The translations under genes were made by a program, and so were the position numbers. From assembly GCA_020746875.1 (NCBI GenBank), contig JAGTJL010000018.1:186001-250000 (forward strand): a stretch of 64,000 nt of DNA. Reading direction: 5' to 3'. Shown piece after piece: positions 13,318 to 22,339 of the stretch. Each line of letters begins with the position of its first letter. Position 1 is the first letter of the stretch. Under the pieces are notes generated by a model. It searched no databases. It was not told the DNA's origin and saw nothing but the letters and a program-made list of their open reading frames with translations. Origin of the DNA: Rhexocercosporidium sp. MPI-PUGE-AT-0058 (Eukaryota; Ascomycota; Leotiomycetes; Helotiales).

Positions 13318-14416
13318 TTAGGGCCCTTTGACTGCAGCTCTGGCCTGTATTATTGCAGTGACACTCGAGATTGCTCCGAATACAATGGTAAGGAACAAGA
13401 CAAGTGCAGCTATCCAAAATGTCCACCACTGCACTCTCTTTCGGTCATCATGCCACCACTGTGGTATTGTACTGGGCTCTGAATCATCGAAAGCCTGTTT
13501 CAGTATACTCAGGCGCTCTCCCCAATGTGTGAAATTCTCCATTTTGCGCACGTTCGCTTTTAAGTGACCGCAGGCCCCGGCCTCTGGATCAAGCGAATAC
13601 CTCTTTCGTAACTTCTCGAAATACTTTCGTGTAGTTGGCGAATTGCTTGGAAACAGGAGAGCCAGTGTACGAATAGTTTCAGCGATTAAATCATCACTGA
13701 GCAGTACGCTCAAGGCTACTTATTAGCTTGGCTTTCCTAGAAGACAGTTCGTCGAGTACGTACCTGGTCGACTGCTGATGGAGCTTCAAGAAGGTTATAT
13801 TGTGGAAGACAGATACCCTTCCTTCATCGTCATTCATCAAAAGATGATCGGCAAGGTTGCTTGTCCAACTGATTTTGATTCCGGCAATCCTTTTCAGGTA
13901 ACGTGCATTGAATCTCTTTGGAAATGGGCAAATCTCCTGTGGGCCGGTGCCGGGTGCGAACTCTTCATTGATGAGACTTTGCAGTGACCCGCTCTTCCAT
14001 TGCATTGATTGTCCAATGGGAAGCGAGAGAGAAGAATCGCCGATAGACATCATAAGCATCATTCTCGCAGCGAGATCGATTGAGGCATTTAAATTGGATA
14101 GCTCGGTATGGGTCGTGTTTTGCCTGCTAGCGAGAAGTTTCTGCACCGTTGTTTCTCGGGTTTCTTGTGGATCGCGCAGATACGCAACGATGCCCATCAA
14201 CTCAGCGTTTGTTGCAATGGATATTTGGCGTTCGCATTGGCCACATTGCTCTTCATACCAATCAGTGAAATATATGTCGATGCCAGCTGACCATTTCTCG
14301 TACTCGGCATCGCCGAGAGGGCGGTCGAACATGGTACTTATGATCCCTTTTTGAGCATGGGATTTATCGGCGGCAGTGGAAAATGCTCCTCTAGTTTGCA
14401 GTGGAATGAGAGACAT
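13318..14416 (-). CDS. Conserved fungal protein with C-terminal membrane anchor, two exons
   Basis: Exon 1 is 14416-13764 and exon 2 13708-13318, giving about 347 residues. The intron starts with GTACGT at 13763. The acceptor that restores the frame is TTGAG ending at 13709, about 14 nt after a GCTAAT branch-like site. The nearer GTAG would introduce an early stop. The N-terminal two thirds is soluble and helical (IDLAARMMLMMSIGD near residue 115; RYLKRIAGIKISWTSNLADH near 170). The C-terminus has IENF/ENFTHWGERL, then PQWWHDDRKRVQWWTFW running into a single hydrophobic helix (about 314-336) and a short tail. I recognise the Trp-rich stretch plus helix as a recurrent fungal family of unknown function. 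It is transcribed divergently from the patatin gene with only 412 bp between start codons. Function is unknown; a partnership with that gene is inference. Confidence 0.75.
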
Positions 14417-14828
14417 GGCGAAGTTTTCTGGACAGTTGTTTCCTCATGGATTGTTCCTTTCTCCTTGACACAGACGCGCCTCTAAATACTCCTACGCTCA
14501 TACGACGTATACACCAGCTCACTGAGAAGCCTTGAAGGCTGCCTCGTCCAATCGCTCTGGTGGTGTCTCAGACTCTCGAGGCATGAGTGGCTAATTGAGT
14601 TCCCAAAACTTGGATTTAATTTTTCTGCCGCTGTGTACTTATCCCTGTCAGGGCGCAGCAAGCCACCGGTGTCAACCACGTCCGACAAGGATAAATCATT
14701 CAAAATGCTGGCATGGTAGCATGACAAGCCTAGACCCCAAATCCCATCTTCTCAACTCAGTTTGCCGGCGGAGTCATCTTTCACTTCGCCCTTGACAGAC
14801 TCCAAACTCCGGCCTATGCCTTGCCACT
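14417..14828. promoter_or_regulatory. 412-bp divergent intergenic region between the two island I genes
   Basis: The two start codons face away from each other across this stretch, so it must hold both promoters if the start sites are right. I see no clear TATA box or repeated operator. It contains CT-rich runs upstream of 14829 (for example TTTCACTTCGCCCTTGACAG), common in fungal promoters. No ORF here looks real. Confidence 0.4.
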
Positions 14829-17800
14829 ATGTTTAGAAGCTTTAGCCGACCTGCTTGGGCGAATCCAGAACAATCGGTGGGCCCAAAGTGCGAAAGAAAG
14901 ATCGGTAATCTGAACTGCTACGAAGCAACTGGGCGCGTTTCCGAAGTTTTCGACGAAATCGCTCCCTTAATCAGGGATCTATTAGACACGTACAGGGAAG
15001 ACTTGGAGAAGGGAGAACAAAGACCAAGGGCCATAGCATTTGGGATATTCATGATTGGATCTGAGCCGTCCCAAACACAACCTACGGTAGTCTTCGCGTC
15101 CCTCAGCCTTCTGCAACGGAGAAGGGCAAAATCACTCGTGGTCGAAAAAAAGCTTCTGGCAGACCGTCCTAACATCAGGATGAAAGCTCTTTCTCAACTC
15201 CCTGCCTTACCACGAAGCGATTCTTGTGCCACGAGCTCGAGGCATCATGACGACGCTGGATCAGGTGAACAGCCACTGCAGGTCACTGAAGACAGCGTTC
15301 GAAGGCCTACCTTGTTAACTCTCGACGGTGGTGGAGTAAGGGGGCTATCACAATTACTTATACTGGGAAGTCTTATGGAACGGATAGCGGATCTGGATCG
15401 ATCCATATCCTCTGCCCGATCATCTTCAGTCTTATCTTCTATCGACCACGCCGGCGGGTTTGTGCAAGTCGGAAGGAAGACATTCAGCGTGGCGCCACTG
15501 CATCCGTACTTGGATCTCGGGCCAAACGAAGAAGAAGATGCCGAGCTATCTGAAGATCTCGAATTTGACCCTGATTCGGATGATGAATTTGAGTCGGAAC
15601 ATTCCCTTTTGTTGGCCATTCGATCCTGCCAGAGCGAGGACGACCAAACCATGGCCCTCAACGCTGTTCCGGATCACATACGAGCGGCGGTTTCGCCCAA
15701 GCGTGGGCTCGATTATCGTATAACCGAAGTATACAACGAGGAACGATTATACAACGTCATCAACGTCGACAGCAACCACTCTCGACAAATTACACCCCAG
15801 AACGTTGCCTCGAAACCAGAAGAACGAGATGTGATTGTCAACACGCGGACTACAGGTCCCGTCCATGGGCGGCTGATGCGTTCTCCAAGGTATATCAAGA
15901 TGGCAGGCTGGTCAGACTTTCAAGAAATGTGGGTCGTGAAGATGGATCGGGATGCCATTCCTGGAGATTGCGGCGCTTGGGTAGTCGAAGATGATGACGA
16001 ATCGACCGAGACAAAACTGTATGGCCATGTCGTCGCCGGACAGCCCGGATCCTTGGAGGCGTACATTCTCCCCGCGTGTGTGATGTTCGATGATATCGAA
16101 GCGCGACTTGGTGCGAGGCCGAGGTTGCCTACCCTAGAGTCTTTTCCGAGAGTTCAACCGCATGATTTCTTTGATTTGGTAGCCGGAACAAGCACCGGAG
16201 GGTTAATTGCGATAATGCTTGGACAACTTCGTATGAGTATAGACGAATGTATCGATGCGTACCGGACTCTTGGTGAAGAAGTCTTTAGGAAGCCTCGGCT
16301 AGCTAGCATCAGAGGCCCGATTCCATGGCTCAGACCAAAATTCTCTCACATGAAGTTAGAAGGTGTGTTGCATGGAATCGTCCAACGACATTCCGGTCTT
16401 GCATCTCCTCTCGGTCCAGCACCTGGCAACCAGCCCTTTCGCTCGCCGCCTGGATTTTGTCAAACGCTTGTCGTTGCTCGTGGGAAAGACTTGGACACTG
16501 GGAACCCACAAGCCTTCCTATTCCGCACTTATTCCAATCGAATCACGGCTCACTTCCGTGAATCTGTGAGCCCGGTTGGAACTTTATTTGATACTGTCTC
16601 CGACACGAGCTTTGCATCAAATGGCTCTTTGAGTGACAGATCCGAGAAAGATGTGCGTTGTACACCATTGTCGTCCATCGGTTCTAGAAACAGTCACGAA
16701 ACACCTTTGATTTGGAAAGTCGCACGAGCAACAAGTGCGGCGCCAACATTTTTCAAGTCAATCAAGTTCCAAGGCCACAGTTACGTGGATGGTGCCGTAT
16801 ACGCCAACAATCCAGCTAGATTGGCAGTGGAAGAGGTTCAACAATCTTTCGGAAGTCCTTCGCTGCTCGTCAGCATTGGAACTGGGAGATCTCATAAAAC
16901 GGTTCGTCATTCCACCAAAAGCTTATATGGGAAACTCAGGTTCTTTTTGGACCCGTCCAAGAAATTGAGCGCCGACTCTGAGGAAATTCATGGAGAGCTA
17001 CAGGATCTCTTTGCGAATGACCCCGAAGCCTCCTACTACAGATTCAATGTAGACACTTCGTTAGCAGATGTCAAGCTGGACGAATGGAAAAGGGGCAGTT
17101 CCAGCAACCCAGGCACTTTCGATACTATCTTGCAGCACACGAAGGCGTACCTCAGCAGAGAAGATGTTCGGAACGAAATTGAAAAGGCCGCAAAATCGCT
17201 CATTGAATGTCGACAGCTGAGATTGGCACTAGATCGCAGTTGCTCTTTCACAGCGCATGGGGAGAGGTCGAGATGTGGGGTCGAATCGAAGGTCCTTGGC
17301 CCAGAGCACCCTAGCACTCTCAAGAGCATGAACAAGCTTGCCCTTCTCTACCAGAGCCAGGGCAAGTTCGAGGCGGCTGAGTCGATCTATAAAGAGACGC
17401 TGCAGCTGAGGGAAAAGATCCTCGGCCTAGAACACCCTGAAACTCTCATGAGCATGAACAGTCTTGCGCTTCTCTACCAGAGCCAAGGCAAGTTCGAGGC
17501 GGCTGAGTCGGTCTATAAAGAGACGCTGCAGCTGAGGAAAAAGGTCCTCGGCCCAGAGCACCCTGAAACCATCACGAGCATGAATAACCTCGCGCTTCTC
17601 TACCAGCGCCAGGGCAAGTCCGAGGCGGCTGGGCCGATCTATGAAGAGACGCCGCAGCTATCAAAGAAGGCCCTCAGCATTGCGAGTACTGCATCTGGCA
17701 ACGAACCAAATCCATACCAGAGAATAGTCGAACTGTCTCACTACAACGGATCTACATGGTGTGATTCCGTCCAAATTGCCATCCTTGACACCGGATGTGG

Positions 17801-18602
17801 ACCAAATGTGATCTCTCAACAAGGCTTGGACAAGATAGGTCATGTTCAACGATATCCAATCCCACCCAATCAACTCAATTCATACAAGAGTCCCCTCGTC
17901 GGCAGCAGCAACACCATAACTCCAATTCATTTCATCTACGTCAAGCTACACAGCAGCCGGATTGGACTCCACGATGACAGAGTGAAGCTGATGATCATGG
18001 AAGAAGCCGAGGGATTTGATATTATCCTTGGGAGGAGTTTCATCATAAAAAACAATAAGAATAATACAGGCTCGCTGCTCGCTCGCGTAGAACAGACCTC
18101 ACACGACAACATCGAAAGCGAAATCATGAGTTCGCAGGTGCAAAGCATTTGCGCATTGCGAGAAGTCGAAGCCACCAAAGGTACGGATAAATATCCTAAC
18201 AAACTGATACACTTTGGACTAACAGTCTTAGCAGAGCCGAATGAAAAGAATGCAGCACACAGGAAGAAAATGGAAACTTGGAGAACTCGTATGCAAATTA
18301 CATCGCCATTAAGAGCAGGCAGCGTGGTTTCCGGAGATGCAGTTGATGCAAGGCGCCACTGGCGTACCACTGTCCCGCAACTGCCGCACGCATATTATGA
18401 AGACAAGACTCCCATACAACTTCAAGCCGACCAGTCTCAGAATTGCCCAGCTGAATGGCAGAGTGTGAAGACCAGCACCTCGTCTTCCATATCTTCCGAG
18501 TCTTCCCGCAGGCGCCAGAGCACCGTGTCTTCTGCGTCAAGCTGGGGGATTGGCGTTGAAATGTTCGTAAGCTCCGAAGCCCGGTCATCAGTCGAAGGGT
18601 AG
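14829..18602 (+). CDS. Patatin lipase with interleaved trypsin-like module, TPRs and retropepsin-like domain
   Basis: A single 1257-codon ORF. Residues about 1-150 match in style the N-terminal region of fungal trypsin-like effector proteins (AIAFGIFMIG, PTVVFAS). Patatin glycine loop DGGGVRG is at 166-172, nucleophile elbow GTSTGG with Ser455, and catalytic Asp in DGAVYANNP at 654. Between loop and elbow lie about 280 residues instead of a few dozen: an acidic stretch (233-258), a likely His225 (SVAPLHPYL) and GDCGAWVV with Cys381 where trypsin-like enzymes have GDSG. Three 42-residue TPRs of kinesin-light-chain type follow (about 821-947), then a retropepsin-like domain with DTGCGPNVIS (Asp987) and DIILGRSF (about 1064-1071), and a Ser-rich tail. 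No NB-ARC/NACHT P-loop is seen, unlike typical fungal patatin NLRs. Expected roles: phospholipid hydrolysis, self-recognition or cell death; this is inference from family knowledge. Confidence 0.85.
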   Translation: MFRSFSRPAWANPEQSVGPKCERKIGNLNCYEATGRVSEVFDEIAPLIRDLLDTYREDLEKGEQRPRAIAFGIFMIGSEPSQTQPTVVFASLSLLQRRRAKSLVVEKKLLADRPNIRMKALSQLPALPRSDSCATSSRHHDDAGSGEQPLQVTEDSVRRPTLLTLDGGGVRGLSQLLILGSLMERIADLDRSISSARSSSVLSSIDHAGGFVQVGRKTFSVAPLHPYLDLGPNEEEDAELSEDLEFDPDSDDEFESEHSLLLAIRSCQSEDDQTMALNAVPDHIRAAVSPKRGLDYRITEVYNEERLYNVINVDSNHSRQITPQNVASKPEERDVIVNTRTTGPVHGRLMRSPRYIKMAGWSDFQEMWVVKMDRDAIPGDCGAWVVEDDDESTETKLYGHVVAGQPGSLEAYILPACVMFDDIEARLGARPRLPTLESFPRVQPHDFFDLVAGTSTGGLIAIMLGQLRMSIDECIDAYRTLGEEVFRKPRLASIRGPIPWLRPKFSHMKLEGVLHGIVQRHSGLASPLGPAPGNQPFRSPPGFCQTLVVARGKDLDTGNPQAFLFRTYSNRITAHFRESVSPVGTLFDTVSDTSFASNGSLSDRSEKDVRCTPLSSIGSRNSHETPLIWKVARATSAAPTFFKSIKFQGHSYVDGAVYANNPARLAVEEVQQSFGSPSLLVSIGTGRSHKTVRHSTKSLYGKLRFFLDPSKKLSADSEEIHGELQDLFANDPEASYYRFNVDTSLADVKLDEWKRGSSSNPGTFDTILQHTKAYLSREDVRNEIEKAAKSLIECRQLRLALDRSCSFTAHGERSRCGVESKVLGPEHPSTLKSMNKLALLYQSQGKFEAAESIYKETLQLREKILGLEHPETLMSMNSLALLYQSQGKFEAAESVYKETLQLRKKVLGPEHPETITSMNNLALLYQRQGKSEAAGPIYEETPQLSKKALSIASTASGNEPNPYQRIVELSHYNGSTWCDSVQIAILDTGCGPNVISQQGLDKIGHVQRYPIPPNQLNSYKSPLVGSSNTITPIHFIYVKLHSSRIGLHDDRVKLMIMEEAEGFDIILGRSFIIKNNKNNTGSLLARVEQTSHDNIESEIMSSQVQSICALREVEATKGTDKYPNKLIHFGLTVLAEPNEKNAAHRKKMETWRTRMQITSPLRAGSVVSGDAVDARRHWRTTVPQLPHAYYEDKTPIQLQADQSQNCPAEWQSVKTSTSSSISSESSRRRQSTVSSASSWGIGVEMFVSSEARSSVEG
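17289..17670 (+). repeat. Three near-identical 126-bp tandem repeats encoding TPR units
   Basis: Units begin at 17289, 17415 and 17541, exactly 126 bp apart, each opening AAG(G/A)TCCT(T/C)GGCC. They encode 42-residue units built on LGPEHPETL and SMNNLALLYQSQGKFEAAE. The DNA is almost unchanged between units, including most synonymous sites, so the units were copied or homogenised recently. High-identity, variable-number TPR or WD repeats are a known property of fungal NLR-type receptors. Confidence 0.9.
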
Positions 18603-20498
18603 CGTTCAGGGTGTTGGGGGAGGTTGCGTGGCAGAGGACGCACACGCAACGACGAGTTGATGAGGCATAGCTGGATGTTGATGATGTGAAGTGATTATCG
18701 TACCGGTACGTCTCCGCTTTGTCAAATTGTTAACGTTTTCCTAGATCCACTAAATTAGATGAGTGGGTACTAACGAGATCTAGTATGGGTCATGCTCCCG
18801 GCGTATTTCCCCGCGTTTTTCCCCGCGTCTTCTTCCTCCTACAATCGCCCTTTCTCACCCGCCTTCTCTACGAAACATGGGAATTCTTTTCACATTACGA
18901 TGCCAATGAATTTTTGCAAGGGAGGAGTACATACCAGTCTGCCTTTCAAGGAGAGCTCCTATAGTCGATGGTGCGGTTGCAACGTACTCTCACAATCTCC
19001 TTACAAATGGCCCCTGGCCAAACCTCTACCCGGTGCAGCTGTGAATAGTTGGAAGACAGATATACTTTTGCAGGATGATAACCTTGAGATTCGGACGGAC
19101 TGTTGGCCTTACGATGGCACGCCCACGCACTTCTCAGGTGGTTTCGTTTGGTTCACTTCTTGACCTGCGCGCAGTTTTGCATCTTTTCTCCTTTGTTATT
19201 TTTTCGGCATATACGCCGCATACGTCTGATGAGAGATGGATGAATGGCCGGTAATGGAATTGGTTTACGATGAGCATTGAATTTTCAGCGGCGGCGCAGC
19301 TTTTGGACGGATGGATACCCGTAGGAAGGTGGAAGGTATCGAAAAATAGGTTGGATAATAGACAGAACTTGTGTCAAATACTTTGTACTACTGCCAGACC
19401 GAACAAAGGAGGGCTCCTTACCAGACTAGTGTCGTGTAGAAACTGTCGCACTTTGACCTGCAAGGATGTACTAAGCCTGTGGCAGTAACTAGAGCGTTGG
19501 ATTCATCCTGCATTCTGTTCCCCCCAGTCAAGTATTATCTTACCAAAGATTCGTACTTCACATGACAACCCGGTTGGTTGTACACATTATGCTCGTCAGC
19601 CATCATTTCTCCAGCAAGTCGATAGTAGCTACAATACCATCAATCCAGTCTCCCTCGTTACTCTTGCGACGAGTCACTTTCGGGGCAGCAATGCGCGTTA
19701 TCAAGGTTTGTTCCTTCATCAGTTTCTCCGATTGAGCGCCTATGTCGTCTTGGCTACACTCGGCCGGCTGCCTGCAGTTATCTTCATATTGGCTATTTCC
19801 GAAGCGATTTACACTTCTGTGCGAGGAATTCGAAGCCGGGACTTGCTACAGGCGTGGGTGCTCGTCATTGACAGATCACTCGATCTAAATAGCATATCAA
19901 ATTGTTAGTTGGGAGATAAGAGTATCACGGGGTAGACCGAGCTTTGGAGCACCACATAAGCAAATTTCCCTGTAGAATAGCTATTTCTTCCTCACACCAA
20001 ATGAACATCAGATTACCAACCTTCAACAGCCCGTCAAGCTTTGCGATGTTATATCATGAATAAGCGAATGGTGGTCACCGAGGACTCTCTGGACAAGACT
20101 CCTATCGAAAGCGTAGACCCGGAGGAAACTACTGATATGAAGGATACCAGTCTCGCCTATTGAGTCTCATGCTCAGCCGACCTCGAAATTCCGCAGTGCT
20201 ATAATCCCTGAGAACAGCTAATATTGACCATCGTTGTAAAAACAGGACGAGATTCTGAATGAGAGTGAGATGTAGGCTTTTGAGTACTTAGATACGTGTG
20301 TCTACTGTGGCTTCCTTGACGACTTCCTAGGAACTTTTTCGATTCGCTTTTCATACAAGCAGTCGCATTGCGCTCGCCTGCTAACAACCCAGAAAAGACG
20401 GGTTGTACTCGTTCCATGTGCATATACGCGAAGCCCATTGTTTAAGTAGCTTTGTTTTGTTCCATTCGCTGAGATAGACGCGCAGAAGCAAAACTGCT
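18603..20498. other. Intergenic stretch with no supported gene
   Basis: Several short ORFs occur (18792-19163 plus, 123 codons; 19270-19488 plus; 19708-19908 plus) but none shows a recognisable motif, plausible introns or consistent codon bias. The 123-codon ORF has a Pro/Phe/Ser-rich start and six Cys, and is the only one I would test by RNA data. Base composition is normal, not AT-rich. Confidence 0.5.
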
Positions 20499-20768
20499 CT
20501 ATTGAGATGCTTCAAGGACAATTGTGCGCTTGCAGTGTTGGACCTGCCAGTTATTTCGAGAGATCTTCAACATCTTGGGAACGTTTGGGGTTATGAGCAA
20601 TGAGATACTACGCCGTCCTATGTTCCTTGGTACGCGCTGCACCTCACGCCTTTCGGGTTGCTCGGAGGGATCACAGAGGAGTGCACTTGCGACGAACATC
20701 GAGTTACCGGCCAACATGGCGAAAACAGGTGTGAGGTTTGTCCCTATTATATCCTTCAATCCACTCAT
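20499..20768 (-). pseudogene. Possible conserved fungal protein fragment
   Basis: The minus frame from an ATG at 20768 reads 89 codons with a gene-like character: a hydrophobic segment (LTPVFAMLAGNSMFVASALL), then DPSEQPERR, GRRSISLLITPNVPKML and NNWQVQHCKRTIVLEASQ before the stop. The upstream frame reads FSVERFRGDYFSYFLQLS in a different phase (about 20870-20795), and a possible CAG acceptor precedes the ATG, so this may be the last exon of a spliced gene. Frame breaks upstream suggest decay. Family not identified; the overlapping plus-strand ORF 20524-20829 is judged a shadow. Confidence 0.35.
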
Positions 20769-20879
20769 TTCTCTGCGCAGGGTTCGTCATCCATTGTGGT
20801 GGCTCAGTTGTAGGAAATACGAGAAATAGTCCCCTCGAAATCTCTCAACTGAGAAAGGCCGTAGCAAGACAAATTTACG

Positions 20880-22329
20880 AAACAGCCGTTAGATTTCTGT
20901 TGTGGAGGTGCTGCGAGGTACGGACGCCCTTGGGAAACATGGCTACATGGTTACATCATGACTAAACACTTACAGTGTCAACAAGAAAATTCTGTTATCA
21001 AAGCATAATGTCAGGGCACTTGTGACTTTCACCATAAATGCGATGAGTGCATCCGATACAATTAGAAGTTTTGAATAGAAGAGATTGCAAGGCTGAATGC
21101 ACATAGCATGCGTTGGCATGTATTAAGATGGATGCAAGATGAGACACGGAAAGATCGCAAGAGAGGGGACTAGACGGAATGTACACGTAGAAGGTGATGG
21201 AAGGCGTGGTATCAAATAGTTTCAATTAGTTCAGCTATCCAACGTACGGCACTTCCACAAAGGGACTAGACTTACAGAGCTTGAGCGACTGTATACCCGC
21301 TTCCGGGAGTTGCATATCTTACTCTATTCCTTACAATACTCACGCGTTGCATCAACAAAGCAGTATCTAACCACTGGACTTCATTCAACCCTTGAAGTAG
21401 GATACCTTGTCCTCCACCTAAAAACAGCTCGACGTCATCAGGCCTTGAATGGAGGCGGTTGCATTGGCAACACGCCGCGAAGCTGACACCTTCAAGCACC
21501 AGTCTCACAGGTGATGTACACTCCGCTTGTAGACTCCGGAAGCTGACTGGTATACCTTGCCACCTCAAGCACACGAATTATCCGTCGACATTGAACAAAG
21601 AAAGTTGCGTAGAAGAGACGCTGAATTTCCGGTCGCTGTCACTCAAGACTTCAGTCTCAAGATATAACATCTCCAATATCGTCCACGATGTGTCAAAGCA
21701 ACCTGGAGGCTAGACTTAGCCAAGGGATAGCAAAAGCAGAGAATCAATTAGGCTGGAAGCTCATTGTTTCTCACGATACGTCACACATTCCGTCACTGGA
21801 GTAGTGGCAACGAGAGTCGCGTGCGCACCAGAACGACTGGGACCGAGACTGGAAGGCTGTGGAGAAGCTTTTTACGCAAAAGGGTATTTGTATTCAGAGA
21901 TCTTCAGATGAGCCTGAGACGAATAAGGACAAGAAAAGGTACACTGCAAGATTCGACACATGTCCCTTGCCGGAGGATCCGGTGACTTCCTAGTCACTAC
22001 TAGCTCGACCAGGACAATTGTGAGGGAGGGGGAAGCAGGCGAAGTGATTAGTAAGGGGTGAGGGGTAGGGATAGAAATCTCATGGTGGCAGGCTGTATGA
22101 CACCAGTGGTCGATTGAAAATAAAGTTTTTTGAAGAAACTGCGCAGAAACAGTAGATTTTTCAATAAAGAGAAGGTTGATGGCACGGCTGGAAGGCCCTG
22201 ACGCGTTGCAGCATGCAGCTCGAAGGCGGAAGAGGGTAGCAGCTTCCAACTACTCGCACCGCAAGGGGTCTCGGTCTCAGCTTCAGGGTGTTGACGGCCC
22301 ATGATACGAGGACGAGCTGCCGGAGCGGT
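20880..22329. other. Intergenic stretch, nothing recognised
   Basis: Short overlapping ORFs on both strands (for example 21272-21574 minus, 21459-21713 plus, 21872-22249 minus) show no motif or splice structure. Composition is normal up to about 22.3 kb, where the AT-rich transposon begins. I looked for the missing 5' half of the metzincin gene here and did not find it. Confidence 0.4.
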
Positions 22330-22339
22330 TGGTTTAAGC

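Noticed and set aside
13908..14354. 148-codon plus-strand ORF opposite the membrane-protein gene
   Set aside because: It is fully antisense to the well-supported exon 1 and has no motif of its own.
18792..19163. 123-codon plus ORF as a gene
   Set aside because: No homology recognised, no introns, atypical composition; left as an intergenic ORF to be tested by RNA.
21872..22302. Overlapping minus ORFs (125 and 84 codons) as genes
   Set aside because: They overlap in different frames, lack motifs and sit just before the transposon.
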